From Cryptomeria japonica (taxonomy: Eukaryota; Streptophyta; Pinopsida; Cupressales; Cupressaceae): a DNA stretch of 64,000 bases. This document shows, piece after piece, positions 1-11,410 of this stretch (within the stretch, counting starts at the first letter, position 1; every line of letters begins with the position of its first letter). A program made the translations under genes and the position numbers. Location of the stretch: positions 366,243,667-366,307,666 of the forward strand of contig NC_081415.1 in the NCBI RefSeq assembly GCF_030272615.1, given 5' to 3'. Below the pieces are notes generated by a model. That model worked only from the letters and a program-made list of their open reading frames with translations, was not told the origin of the DNA and did not search any database.

Positions 1-1
1 T

Positions 2-1093
2 GGGAAGTTCAAATTATTCAAAGCAATTGTAGAGAATGAAACTGGTAAGAAAATCAAATGTTTAAGATCAGATCAAGGAGGTGAATTTACATCTAATGAG
101 TTCAATACATTTTGTGAAGTGAATGGAATTAGAAGACAACTATCAACACCCCTGACACCTTAGCAAAATGGAGTTGTGGAAAGGAAGAACAAAACTATTC
201 TAGATGCATCTAGAAGCATATTATCAGAAGCCAATCTACCTCATGTGTATTGGAGAGAAGCGGTGAATACATTGGTTTATACTTTCAACAGAGTTCGCAT
301 CAAAGGAGAAATCGGTAAGACTCCTTATGAATTATGGTTTGGTAATATTCCTACTCTTAAATATTTCAGAATATTTGGAAGAAAATGCTACATTAGGAGA
401 GATGAGTATATTGGCAAATTTGATCCTAGAAGTGATGAAGGTATATTTCTTGGTTATTCATCTAAGAGCAAAGCATATAGATGTTTTAATAAAAGATTGC
501 AGAAAATCATTGAGAGTGCAAATGTGAAGATAGATGAACACTTTAGAGGAAATTCAAGGTCTATGGATTCTAAACCGACAGTTGAGATGATCACAAATGA
601 ACCTATACAGAGTGCACTGGTACAAAATGTTGATCCAGTCACACCTTCATCATCAGAGAATTACACGGTGACTTAAGAACAACAGCAAGTGAACACACCC
701 AGGTATGTAAGATTGAATCACTCTGAAAGTCAGATAATTGGGAATAAGTATCAAGGAGTTATGACAAGAGGAAGACTGGCAAATGAAGAGGTATGTTTAA
801 TTTCTCAAATTGAACCAACACCTGTTATTGAGGCATGTGAAGATAAACATTGGATTAAAGCTATGGAAGACGAATTAGAATAAATTGAAAAGAAAAATAC
901 ATGGACATTGGTTCCCCGACCTAAAGATAAAAATGTAATTGGAACTAAATGGGTATTCAGAAATAAACTTAATGAAGATGGTAAGGTAATTAGAAACAAA
1001 GAAAGATGAGTGTGTAAGGGATATTTACAGAAAGAGGGAATTGATTACAATGAAACCTTTGCACCAGTAGCTAGAATTGAGGCAGTCAGATTA
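2..1093 (+). pseudogene. Copia-A pol, integrase C-terminal part and start of RT
   Basis: The frame begins at base 2. Seen: LRSDQGGEF (second catalytic Asp of the integrase core), QNGVVERKN (catalytic Glu), then the GKTPYELWFG and FGRKCY blocks typical of copia integrase C-termini, and from about 896 the RT entry block TWTLVPRPKDKN with GTKWVFRNKL. In-frame stops lie at 161-163 (TAG, where relatives have Gln in TPQQNG), 674-676, 881-883 and 1007-1009 (TGA). The frame stops at the GATTA target copy where CH was inserted and resumes in phase at 8688. Known of the family: integrase inserts the cDNA and RT copies the RNA template inside virus-like particles. This copy cannot encode a working product. 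Confidence 0.93.
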
Positions 1094-2715
1094 TGATAGG
1101 GTTCACCTAGCTTGCTCACACTTCACCTAGTTGGTGTTGCTCAATTCCACCAACCTCACCAGGTCTAGTTATGATTCAAGATGTCCAAGTCCTTCCCAAT
1201 CTCTACTAGGACTTTCTTTTTTCCAATCTTAAGGTGTTTGCAACAAGTTTTTTGACTAGGAACTCTACCAACTCAATGTGTTTCCCATATGCGCAATCTT
1301 GCAATATTGATAACAACTTGTCAACTTCTCACTTTTCACCCCCATATTATTATGAGACATTGTAGAGGTGTGGAGGTGGTATTTACCATGGAATCAATTC
1401 AAATAGGTCCATTTGAGGTTGTGCAATCTTCATCTCCCTTACTGATTTCCTAAAATTGCCTAGAAATAGGGCTACAAGGATGAGCCCCAATTAGGCCTCC
1501 TAAATCCAGTTTTTAAGGATTTTGAGGGAATCGGTCCAAAAGACCCTACAAAAAGTTTTATTTCTCTTCAATCACTCACCCATCCTCAAGATATTTTGTT
1601 GGTTTTAGTCTCCTATCTTGCCATACAATGCCCTAACCCAAAAATGAGGGTTTGTTAGGGTTTCTAGGCCTTAACCAGCTGTGATTCTTCAACAAAGGAA
1701 TAAGGTTGTCAAAGATTCCCCCCTCAACTAAAACTCTAAATGGACCTTTCCTTAAATTCCAAATTCTAAATTTTGGGTTTTGAAGTCACCCCTGCAACAT
1801 ACATTCAATTTACACCTTGTTTCCTCTAGTTGGGTTGCTCCTGGACCTGCCTAGAACAAGGTGGCAACTATGATGAACTTCACTTCCAGAAATCATCCCT
1901 ACATATTTACACTATACATAGGGTTTTCTTCCATTTCCTAATAGGCTATGATGGTAGCACGGAGGGATTTTATGGGGCAACCATTTTACACAAATTTGCT
2001 ATTTACAAGCCAAAACTAGCTAGTTGGAACGAAAATAGTACAAGAACTAATAAAGACTATCTAAAAAGCATGAAATGGACCAAATGGTACTAGAACACAC
2101 CAAAGAACCACTATCCAAAGCTGGATCGATGGATTCAATCTATTTGTGTTCACATTTATGCAAAATAAGACAAAAACAGTGATAATAGTCTAAAAATGAG
2201 TGGTTTCAGATTGTCATTCACCAAAAATCAAACTTCCAACCTTGGTAACCATGCAAGAGGAGGTTTAAATAGTCTTCCCCATGTGTGGAGGCATCTTAGG
2301 TCAATGTGCTAACCCTAACTCCACCGCTAAGCTCTTTTAGGACCAAAGTTGTCATGACAACTTTTACAATTTTCCATATTTTGCTTTGCCAACTTAGGCA
2401 ACCTATTACAAGTCATTATTCATGTCTTTTTCAACATTCCTAAGACTATTCTAAACCTCTCTAATTATCTCATCAAGTTATGCCTCTTTTGACCATCAAG
2501 AACACCATTTACCTACTCAAACTACCACCTACTCACAAAGTGCAAACCTATAAATAAAACTAACTCAACTAGGCCTACACTTGACTAAAATCAAATATTA
2601 CACACACACCTTGGACCCTCCTAGAGTCCTTATTAGAAACCTGACTTGGCTAAGGTCAGTACAAGCCAAAAATATAGAAGGACTATGAGCCTAAGTCCTA
2701 GGTGCTCCCGCACCA
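1094..2715 (-). repeat. CH 3' LTR
   Basis: 1622 bp, matching 7048-8682 almost throughout by eye. It begins TGATAGGGTTCACC and ends GCTCCCGCACCA on the plus strand. It carries no gene. A small open frame inside (1830-2093) lies in a segment that is near-identical in the other LTR but is not a protein. Confidence 0.93.
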
Positions 2716-2735
2716 TTCTCCCAAAAAAAAGAAAA
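2716..2735 (-). other. CH polypurine tract
   Basis: Read on the minus strand, a T-rich run is followed by GGGAGAA directly against the TGGTGC start of the 3' LTR. This is the expected place for the plus-strand DNA primer. The purine run is short, so the exact primer edge is uncertain. Confidence 0.6.
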
Positions 2736-3598
2736 TTAAGTCACCTCTTTAAGGATCAGATTATGATCAATGCCTAACCTCTTGAACTCTGTCTCAAGCA
2801 CCCATGTAGCCTCAACATCATCCATACCCTTCCACTTGATTAGGTGCTCCCAATAAATTTGGTGTCTTGTCTTCTTAGCAATCCTTGAACTCAATACCTT
2901 TTCAACCTTTGGACTTGGTTCTGCTGGTACTTGAAGGTTATTTACATCATCTGATACCTTTGAGTGACTACAATCTGAACCTGGAATTGGCCCTTTGTAA
3001 GAAACTAAGTCTACAATATTGAAAACTGGTGACAGTCCTACTTCACTTGGTAGGTCCACCTTGTATGCATTTTCTTCATACTTGGCTAGAATAGCACATG
3101 GGCCCAACCTTCTCATTTGCAACTTATTAGATACTCCTTGTTGTAGCCTTTCCTTGTTAAGGTGCACCATGACAAGATCACCTACTTGGAATTGTACGTT
3201 CTTCCTTCTCTCATCAACTTTTTGCTTGATCTTACTTGTGTTCTCCATCAATGCTTGCTTGACTGATTCATGTACCTCTTTCATTGACTGAGCAAAATCT
3301 TCAGCATATCCACTCCTTGTTTCTACATTCCCTAAGTCCCTTAACTCCAATATACCCCTTGGGTGAAGACCATAGACCACTTCAAAAGGACTCTTGTCGG
3401 TGGTTCTATTTATTGTGTCATTGTAAGCATATTCTACTTGTGATAACACTTGATCCCATGTCTAACCATACTCCTTGGTAAGGCACCTCAATAAGTTTCC
3501 TAAGCTCCTATTAACCACTTCAATATGCCCATCTGTTTGTGGATGGTAGGCTTATCCAAAAGATAGGTTGGTGCCAAGACTTTGCAAAAGTGTCTTCA
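2736..3598 (-). pseudogene. CH integrase C-terminal part with chromodomain
   Basis: Minus-strand frame. The end of the integrase core is readable as AYHPQTDGHIEVVNRSLGN (Glu in HIEVVN is the catalytic Glu position), then the GPY-type region (FQVGDLVMVHL, KLQMRRLGPC) and a C-terminal chromodomain near 2750-2900 (IYWEHLIKWKGMDDVEATWVLE). Known of the family: the chromodomain can bias integration toward particular chromatin. The longest open part is 3449-2736 (237 codons), preceded by a TAG at about 3461 where TWDQ suggests a lost Trp. Another stop lies just before AYHPQ. The first two catalytic Asp residues are missing because of a deletion near 3590, so this copy cannot integrate. Confidence 0.9.
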
Positions 3599-4360
3599 AA
3601 AATTAACTCTTGAGTCTTGTTGACTCCAAAATGACCACTAAGACTGTCATTATGCTTCTCTTGTATGAGGTTTTCTCTTATTGACCCTCTAGGCACACAA
3701 AGTTGTCCTCCTCTAAACAATAACCCATCTTGCAAGGTAAAATCAGAATACTCACTATGAAAATTATTTTGATACTCTTTGCATACCTTGTAGGTATTTG
3801 AGAAGTCTTCATCTTCTGGGTATAGGTCTCTAAAACTGTCAACACCTATGCTTCTTAACTGAATTTCTTGGACTGTCAAGAGTCTCCTGCTCAATGCATT
3901 AGCAACCCTATTTAGTTGTCCTTTTTTGTGCTTGATTGTAAAGGTGTAGGCTTGCATATATTCTACCCATTTCATGTGTTTGTGACTAAGTTTGTCTTGT
4001 GAGTTTAGAAAGCTTAAAGCTTGGTTGTCTGTGTAGACTACAAATTCCTTAGGAAGGAGATAGTGTCTCCACTTCCTCAAATCCTACACTAATGCATATA
4101 ACTCCAAGTCATATGCAGAGTATTTCTTCTTAGCATCACTTATCTTCTCACTATGGAAAGCTACCGGTCTTCCTTCTTGACTTAGGACAACACCTACTGC
4201 AACATTTCTTGCATCACATTCCACTGTGAAGAGTTTCTCAAAACTAGGAAACACCAACATTGATTGAGTGGATATCCTTTCTTTCAAGGTTTCAAAACCT
4301 TTATTTTCTTGTTCATTCCACTAAAACTTTTCCCTCATTCCACCTCTAATAGTGTCCAAC
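3599..4360 (-). pseudogene. CH RNase H and integrase zinc-binding region
   Basis: Two in-frame pieces. 4287-4084 contains FTVECDARNVAVGVVLSQEG and PVAFHSEKI, the RNase H entry with its first catalytic Asp. 4080-3599 contains FVVYTDNQALSFL, HKHMKWVEY and the HNDSLSGHFGVNKT half of the integrase HHCC zinc finger. One stop at about 4081-4083 separates them. Known of the family: RNase H degrades the RNA strand of the RNA-DNA hybrid. The frame then jumps from NKTQEL straight to the end of the integrase core, which marks the internal deletion. Confidence 0.88.
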
Positions 4361-4362
4361 AC

Positions 4363-5330
4363 TCATGCACACATAGCACTAAATTGTCTAATGAATTTCC
4401 TGTAATATTGAGCAAGACCATGGAAGCTTCTCACCTCTGTTGCTGACTTAGGAGTAGGCCAACTTACTATGGCTTCAACCTTGCTAGGATCCATCTTGAG
4501 ATTCCCATGTGACAACACAAACCCAAGGTAAACCAACTCCTTCTTAGAAAATTCACACTTGTCCAAGTTCATGGTTAGCTTCTCTTCATACAATCTTTGT
4601 AGCACAATTTGCAAATGATTAACATGATCTGCCCTATCCTTACTGAAATGAGAATATCATCTAAATATACCACCACAACTTTACCTATGAAGTCTTTCAT
4701 CACCTCATTCATGAGTCTCATGAAGGTCCTTGGAGCATTAGATAAGCCAAATGGCATTACAAGTCATTCATAAAGACCCTCTGTTGTCTTCAATGTTGTT
4801 TTCCATTCATCACCCTCCTTAATCCAAATTTGGTGGTATCCACTTTTAAGGTCAATCTTGGTAAAGTATTTGTCTTCCCCAAAGCAATCCATTAGGTCTT
4901 CTATTATAGGAATTGGAAATCTATATCTAATGGTGATCCTATTTATAGCCCTAGAGTCAGTGCACAATCTCCAAGTACCACCTTTCTTTGGGGCTAAAAT
5001 GGTAGGTACAACACAAGGGCTAATGCTTTTCCTAATTAGGCCTTCGTCTAGAAGCTCTTGGATTTGTTTAGCAATTTCTACATTTTGTTGGGGAGTCATC
5101 TTGTAAGCCAACTTGTTAGGTAAGGATGCCCCGGGTATGAAGTCAATTTGATGGCTTATGGCTCTTTTAGGAGGTAAGGTGGCTGGTTGTCCATCACTCA
5201 CTATCCCTTTGAACTGTTTCAATAGCTCTTGAACCTCTATTGGCAAATCTAGCTTCTCTTTCTTGTCTTCCTCTTTAGGATTCATCACTAATGAAAACCC
5301 TATTCCTTTACCTTCCTCAAGTGTCTTCAA
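4363..5330 (-). pseudogene. CH reverse transcriptase
   Basis: Minus-strand RT. 5330-4764 holds the connector and fingers (IDFIPGASLPNKLAYKM, GTWRLCTDSRAINRIT, FTKIDLKSGYHQI). 4757-4575 holds [16 protein letters not shown] and the catalytic YLDD at about 4656-4667. 4614-4363 holds the thumb (KCEFSKKELVYLGFVLS, VEAIVSWPTPKS, FHGLAQYYRKFIR). Stop codons lie just downstream of EGLYE and at 4363, and a frameshift occurs at about 4640, just after the YLDD block. Catalytic residues remain visible, but the chain is broken. It is separated from the protease by a single TAG. Confidence 0.93.
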
Positions 5331-5333
5331 GAA

Positions 5334-5735
5334 CTATTTTTCACTCACCAAAAGGACATTAGGACCTGCTGCCCTCTTTTCACCTTCCTCAAGGATAGAT
5401 TGGATCTTGAATGTGACTCCATCTTTATTGAATGAATATACATTCTTGGATCCATCATGAATAGCTTGTCTATCAAATTTCCATGGTCTTCCCAATAGAA
5501 GATGGCATACATCCATGGGTAAGACATTGCATAACACTTTGTCCTTATACCTCCCAATGGTGAAATCCACCCATGCTTGCTCATTGACTAGGAAATGTTG
5601 GCCTTTGTTCAACCAAGTGACCCTATATGGTTTGTTGTGAGGTATCCTTTGTAATTTAAGCTTACTCATTGCCTCTTCTAACACAATGTTGTCTGTTGAC
5701 CCTGAGTCAATGATTACTTTGTAAACTATGTCCAT
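5334..5735 (-). pseudogene. CH aspartic protease
   Basis: 133 codons. The active site is IIDSGSTDNIVLEE, and LLLGRPWKFDRQA is the conserved C-terminal LLGRPW block of plant gypsy proteases. Known of the family: it acts as a dimer to cut the gag-pol precursor. The TAG at 5334-5336 is in phase with RT, so protease and RT were one frame. Between gag (5915) and this start, about 180 bp is interrupted by stops and probably carried the gag-protease linker. Confidence 0.9.
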
Positions 5736-5914
5736 AATCTTGCATTTGATCCTAAATTAATGACCTCCTTTGGCTAGGCTCTTCTCTGACAGGTTCTTTT
5801 ATCAAAGTTCTTCTTATCATCAGGTTGTCACCTCCCTTTGATTCTAAAGGCAACCTCTGAAGTCTTGCTGCTTGAAGTCTCTTCTTGAAGATAGTTCACT
5901 CTTCTTCCAATACT

Positions 5915-7006
5915 CTATGAAGATGACCCCTTCTCTGGACACCTATATGTTGGATGACCAAGTTGATTGCAGTGGGGACATTTCATTGAGGCCAAATATG
6001 ATGAACCTCTACCTTGTCCACTAGACCTTCCTCTAAAACCATAGTTAGACCCCCTTCCTCTATTGAATCCTCCTTTACTAGTGCCACCTTCTTGCTTCTT
6101 AGTGAGTTTAGACTCACCTTGTGTTCTTTGCTTAGAGTTTCTTCCTCCAAATCCTCCCCTATGGCCTCTATTTTCTTTTCCTCTACCTCTGCCCCTATTA
6201 GTACTTGAATCATGTTTTCTTTTCAGTTTTTCTTCCACTTTAAGGGCAAGTTGATAGCTTTGATGAACTATCTTTGGGCTCATTAGACTGATTCCCTCTT
6301 GGATGTTCCATCTTAGTCCATTTAGGTACCTAGCTACCTTAAGGCTTTCTTCTTCCACTACATGATATCTAAGACTAAGTTTGTGAAACTCCTTAGTATA
6401 ACCACTTACATCAAGGTCTTTTTGTCTTAGGTTTTGTCTTTTCCTATGGATCTGCACTTCATAGTCATCAGGGAGATAGGCTTTGATTTTGACTAACATC
6501 CCTTTCCAAGAAGAGATGGGTGTTTTACCCACTTTCTTCCTCTCATCCTGCACAAATCTCCACCATATGAGAGTGGCTCCCCTCATCCTAGACTTGGCCA
6601 CTTTTACCCTTTGAGCTTCAATTATTCCTTCACATTCAAAATGGTTCTCCATACCCTCTATCCATTCTAGAACCACTTCTACTTCCATCTTACCAGTGAA
6701 CAATGGCAATCCCTCTAATGATTTACCACTTAAGGCTTTCAATGCCTTTAGGAAAGGTTATTGTTCCAAAATAGGATTAGGTTTAGGTACTCTATCTACT
6801 TCTAACACCTCTTTACCCTTCCCTTCTGCTCCTTCAACCTTTATTAACACTTCATCTGCCTTGGTTTCAATTTCACCAAGCTTACCTTCCAATTCTGACA
6901 ATTTTTTCTTCAGGAGCCTATTCTCTTCCTCCTGATCATCCACTTTCTTTATCAACTCTGCATTGGTAACCATGGTGTTTTCTCCTATAGATTCTACTAA
7001 GGACAT
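5915..7006 (-). pseudogene. CH gag with N-terminal coiled coil
   Basis: The frame runs from 7006 to 5915 with one internal TAA at 6758-6760, in phase, probably a former CAA (ILEQ then stop). The first 82 codons form a Glu/Lys-rich coiled coil (EEENRLLKKKLSELEGKL). The middle is the capsid-like gag domain (FTGKMEVEVVLEWIEGMENH, AKSRMRGATLIWW, DLDVSGYTKEFHKLSLRY). The end is a Gly/Arg-rich basic stretch followed by one CCHC zinc knuckle, CPHCNQLGHPTYRC. Known of the family: gag builds the particle and the knuckle binds RNA. The start at 7006 lies 41 bp inside the LTR and just after the primer site. If the internal stop were the only lesion, this would be the best-preserved gene of CH. Confidence 0.92.
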
Positions 7007-7031
7007 CTACTCTCCTAGCCCAAATCTTATA

Positions 7032-7044
7032 GGATCTAATACCA
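7032..7044 (-). other. CH primer binding site
   Basis: On the minus strand TGGTATTAGATCC lies 3 bp after the 5' LTR end CCTATCA. It resembles the initiator-Met tRNA type (TGGTATCAGAGC) with two mismatches, which fits plant retroelements. Confidence 0.8.
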
Positions 7045-7047
7045 ATT

Positions 7048-8682
7048 TGATAGGGTTCACCTAGCTTGCTCACACTTCACCTAGTTGGTGTTGCTCAATT
7101 CCACCAACCTCACTAGGTCTAGCTATGCTTCAAGACCTCCAAGTCCTTCCCAATCTTTGCTAGGAATTTCTTTTTTCCAATCTTAAGGTGTTTGCAACCA
7201 GTGTTTTGACTAGGAACTCTACCAACTCAATGTGTCTCCCATATGCTCAATCTTTCAATATTGACAACAACTTGTCAACTTCTCACTTTTCACCCCCATA
7301 CTGTTAATAGACATTGCAGAGGTGTGGAGGTGGTATTTACCATGGATTTAATTCAACTAGGTCCATTTGATGTTGTGCAATCTTCATCTCCCATACCGAT
7401 TTCCTAAAATTGCCTAGAAATAGGGCTACAAGGATGAGCCCCAATTAGGCCTCCTAAATCCGGTTTTTAAGGGTTTTGAGGGAATCGGTCCAAAAGACCT
7501 TGCAAAAAGTTTTATTTTTCTTCAATCAATCACCCATCCTTAAGGGATTTTGTTGGTTTTAGTCTCCTTTCTTTCCATACAATGCCCTAACCCAAAAATG
7601 AGGGTTTGCTAGGGTTTCTAGGCCTTAACCGGCTGTGACTGTTCAACAAAGGAATAAGGTTATGAAATGAGGTTGTCAAAGATTCCCCCCTCAACTGGAA
7701 CTCTAAATGGATCTTTCCTTCAATTTCCAATTCTAAAGTTTGGGTTTTGAAGTCACCCTTGCAACATACACTCAATTTACACCCTGTTTCCTCTAGCCGG
7801 GTTGCTCCTAGACCTACCTAGAACAAGGTGGCAACTATGATGAACTTCACTTCCAGAACTCCTCCCTACATATTTACACTATACATAGGGTTTTCTTCCA
7901 TTTCCTAATAGGCTATGATGGTAGCATAGAGGGATTTTATGGGGCAACCATTTTACACAAATTTGCTATTTACAAGCCAAAACTGGCTAGTTGGAACGAA
8001 AATAGTACAAGAACTAATAAAGACTATCTAAAAAGCATGAAATGGACCAAATGGTACTGGAACACACCAAAGAACCACTATCCAAATCTAGATCAATGGA
8101 TTCAATCTATTTGTGTTCACATTTATGCAAAATAAGACAAAAACAGTGATAATAGTCTAAAAATGAGTGGTTTCAGATTGTCATTCACCAAAAATCAAAC
8201 TTCCAACCTTGATAACCATTCAAGAGGAGGTTTAAATAGTCTTCCCCACATGTTGAGGCATCTTAGGTCAATGTTCTAACACTAACTCCACTGCTAAGCT
8301 CTTTTAGGACCAAAGTTGTGATGACAACTTTTACAATTTTCCATATTTTGCTTTGCCAACTTAGGAAACCTATTACAAGTCATTATTCATGTCTTTTTCA
8401 ACATTCCTAAGTCTATTCTAAACCTCTCTAATGCTCTCATCAATTTATTCCTCTTTTGACCATCAAGAAGGCCATTTACCTACTCAAACTACCACCTACT
8501 CACAAAGTGCAAACCTAGAAAGAAAACTAACTCAACTAGGCCTACACTTGACTCAAATCAAACATTACACACACACCTTGGACCCTCTTGGATTCCTTAT
8601 TAGAAACTTGACTTGGCTAAGGTCAATACAAGCCAAAATTATAGAAGGACTATGAGCCTAAGTCCTAGGTGCTCCTGCACTA
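7048..8682 (-). repeat. CH 5' LTR
   Basis: 1635 bp, the partner of 1094-2715, differing by scattered substitutions and small indels. It is flanked on the right by the second GATTA copy (8683-8687). It ends CACTA where the other LTR ends CACCA, a single C-to-T change at the terminal dinucleotide. Small open frames inside (7587-7775, 8431-8655) are not genes. Confidence 0.93.
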
Positions 8683-8687
8683 GATTA

Positions 8688-9939
8688 TTTCTTGCATTTG
8701 CAGCCCACAAGAATTATAAAGTATATCAAATGGATGTAAAATGTGCATTTCTTAATGGTGATCTTGAAGAGGAAGTTTACATTGAACATCCTGATGGAGT
8801 TTCATTGAAAAATGATAAAGATATGGTTTATAGATTAAGGAAAGCTTTATATGGATTGAAGCAAGCTCCTAGAGCTTGGTATGCTAGATTGGATAAGTAT
8901 CTTTTAAAAGTTGGTTACTCTAAAGGTAATGCTGACATCAACTTATATTTCAAAGTGACTAATGAAGAAATCTTTGTTATTGAAGTTTTTGTTGATGACC
9001 ATTTTTGGAGGAGAAGATGGATTGTGTAAAAAATTTGCTAATAAGATGCAGGAAGAATTTGAAATGTCTATGATTGGGGAGATAAAATTCTTTTTAGGAT
9101 TGCATATTTCACAGACTGATAAAGGTATATTCATATGTCAAACAAAGTACTTGAAGGAACTACTGAAGAAAACTGGTATGGAAAACTCTAAACCAGTAAG
9201 TACTCCTATGACTACAACTGATAAACTGTCATTGAAGGATGATTCAGCTCCTGTTAATCCAACAAGATACAAATCTATGATTGGAGGTTTACTGTATTTG
9301 ACACAAACAAGACCTGATATAATGAATGCAGTGTGTATTGTTTCAAGATTTTAGAGTAATCCTAGAGAAAATCATGAATCAGTAGTGAAAAGGATTTTCC
9401 AGTATCTACAAGGCACAATAAATCTTGGTTTATGGTATCCTAAAGATGAAAATTTTGATTTATGTGCATACATTGATGCTAACTAGGCAAGAGATGTAGA
9501 TGAAAGAAAGAGCACCACCAGCGGGGAATTCTTTCTTGGTATCAGATTGATTTCATGGTTGAGCAAGAAACAAATTTGTACATCATTATCAATGGTAGAA
9601 TCAAAATATGTTGCAGCAGCAACTAATTGTACTCAGGTATTATGGATTAAGAAAATGTTGAAGGACATAAAGGTAAAATGCAAAGAACCTATAATCATTT
9701 ACTGTAATAATTCAGCAGCAATGGATATATCTAAGAATCCGGTATTTCACTCTAAAACTAAACATGTTTCTATCAAATATAATTTTATGAAAGTGAATGT
9801 TGAAGCAAAAGAAGTGAGATTAGTTTATGTGAACACTAAAGAGCAGATTGCAGATATCTTTACTAAGCCTTTTCCTAAGGAAACTTTTGAATATGTCAGA
9901 GAGCATCTTGGGGTTATACCCTCACCAGTAGAGACTTAG
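8688..9939 (+). pseudogene. Copia-A pol, RT and RNase H
   Basis: It resumes the frame broken at 1093. RT motifs: YQMDVKCAFLNGDLEEEVY (first catalytic Asp), LYGLKQAPRAWY, and the active site FVDD at 8988-8999 (YVDD in many copia). A small deletion just after 9000 shifts the frame, which continues with KFFLGLHISQTDKGIFICQ, PTRYKSMIGGLLYL and TRPDI. A stop falls at about 9352. RNase H follows with CAYIDAN-stop-ARD, where relatives read a D-x-DWAGD block, and then the SEYVAAATNCTQ-like block and KHVSIKY. The Trp and Asp losses both fit C-to-T/G-to-A change. It ends at a natural TAG at 9937-9939. RT copies the RNA and RNase H removes it; this copy is inactive. Confidence 0.94.
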
Positions 9940-10329
9940 ACACTTGATGTTTGGCATCAAACTGATAGAATTTATAGAGAAACCTTTTTTCAGCTTTAAT
10001 GGAGGAGAGCTACTTCTCAGGGGGAGTAGTTGGAGAAGTTGGTTATAACAATTGGTATTTGTAATTGGTTCTATAAAATAGTTGTATCTGGTATTTGTAT
10101 TGCTTTGGCATTTGATGTCAAAGGGGGGAGATATCTATGGAAAAAAAATCATTATCCTTTCGGGAGAGATTATTCATTGGGGGAGAGATATATACTCTCT
10201 GGCATTTGTATTTTGATTTCTAGTATTGATCTATTATAGGGATTGTTGGTTTTTGGTTTTTTGGCATTCTATTTTGGCACTTAGATGTTTTTCCATCTTT
10301 GTGTTGCCATCAATGCCAAAGGGGGAGAT
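9940..10329 (+). other. Copia-A 3' untranslated region and polypurine tract
   Basis: Non-coding spacer after pol. It contains several GGGGGAG runs (for example 10020-10026 and 10124-10130) and ends in the polypurine tract CCAAAGGGGGAGAT at 10316-10329, directly against the LTR start TGTTGG. The same tract borders the LTRs of Copia-B (28062-28075) and F (52862-52875) on the minus strand. Open frames here are incidental. Confidence 0.85.
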
Positions 10330-11410
10330 TGTTGGTATTATGGATGTGTTGCATTGGTTTTGTCATTGATGTCAACACTTATCAACACTTATCCTTCTGG
10401 AGATCTTTGGTTATGTTGAACCGGCATATTATGTTCACCGACAAGTTTAGTGACTTATGCATAGTCACCGGTATTTGGTTCACCGGCAGGTTATATTGTT
10501 CACCGACACTGAGGATGACTTTTATCATCTGGATATCACTTGGTTATGTTGAAGACATGGTTTGGACACTTGGTTTTGGTATTTTGGTTATTGGTCTAAT
10601 CGGGTTGACATATTTGTTGTTACCAACAAATTGGTCTAGGTTATGGACCGACATGCATTATCTATTCCAGATCAGCACAACATGTTATGGAGATGATTTA
10701 ATCAATTGGTATTATTGTAATTGTATTGAATCGACATGATGTATCACATCTTGACTTGTTGTAATTGATTTAATTGTAATATTCTTTGTGAGCCGACTTA
10801 CACATTTGGTCTTAGGTCTTGGTATATATGTAAGATCTCATTTGTGAGACGATGTAAGTGAGGTAATAGAAAAAGGTATATGGTTATGGTATTGTAACAT
10901 GATATGTGCGAATATAGAAGATCATATGAGTAGACCACAGAGAAGGTGATTATCAGATCTTAACCGGTACTGAATTCAGCATTGGAGATGCTACTTTGAG
11001 CAATACATTATTATTGGATTTAATCATCCAATTGTAGTCAGTGTGACTCCTATTTTTTGTTTGAGCAGTGAGCTCTAGGCGGTTGACCTTTCTGCATGTG
11101 CAAACCCCATTTGTACACACATACTATCTGCAGTAGTATCATCTGATTGTGGGTAAGGTTTCCCACTATGGTTTTTCCCCTTACAGGGTTTTCACATACA
11201 AATCTTTGTGTTATGTGTTGTGGATGTTGTTTCTCTTTCCGTTTCATGCATTAAGTTTCACTAGTATTGATATTAACTGTTAATCTATTAATCGACATTA
11301 AGATTGGTTTACCGGTATTAATTATTAAGTTTGATTAAGTTATATTTGGGTTGAAATTAATAAACAACTGATTCACCGTTCCCTCATAGTTGCCTCCAGG
11401 TCCTAATACA
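10330..11410 (+). repeat. Copia-A 3' LTR
   Basis: It starts TGTTGGTATTATGG and ends near CCTCCAGGTCCTAATACA. The right edge is placed by comparison with Copia-B, whose LTR ends with the equivalent of AACTGATTCACC...GTTG...CC...CTAACA. The last bases are either ...CTAATA (11408) or ...ATACA (11410). Sequence resembling other copia LTR U5 regions is visible at 11150-11230 (GGTTTTTCCCCTTACAGGG). No gene inside. Confidence 0.82.

Larger units (their letters stand above)
1094..8682 (-). mobile_element. CH: chromodomain Ty3/gypsy element nested in Copia-A
   Basis: Complete minus-strand insertion with two LTRs, primer site, polypurine tract and an exact 5-bp target duplication, GATTA at 1089-1093 and 8683-8687. 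LTR ends are TGATAGG on the left and GCACCA/GCACTA on the right (plus strand). Removing the insert and one target copy rejoins the Copia-A RT frame in phase. Gene order gag, protease, RT, RNase H, integrase, chromodomain places it among the plant chromoviruses; the sublineage is not assigned. The LTRs look far more alike than those of Copia-B, so it is probably one of the younger insertions here. It is defective: stops, a frameshift in RT, and a deletion that removed most of the integrase core. Confidence 0.95.
1..11410 (+). mobile_element. Copia-A: Ty1/copia LTR retrotransposon, 5' end outside window
   Basis: Plus-strand copia element. It enters the window inside the integrase, continues into RT, is split at 1093 by the CH gypsy element, resumes at 8688 with the rest of RT and RNase H, and ends with a polypurine tract and a 3' LTR. 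Domain order integrase before RT defines the superfamily. Its LTR start and polypurine tract match those of Copia-B and element F, so the three share one LTR family. It is non-functional: several in-frame stops and one frameshift. The 5' LTR, gag and protease lie upstream of base 1, so its own target duplication cannot be tested. Confidence 0.93.

Noticed and set aside
1830-2093. 87-codon plus-strand frame in the left CH LTR
   Set aside because: The matching stretch of the other LTR is interrupted, there is no known motif, and it lies wholly inside the LTR.
10299-10739. 146-codon plus-strand frame
   Set aside because: Runs from the 3' untranslated region across the PPT into the Copia-A LTR, so it cannot be a conserved gene.
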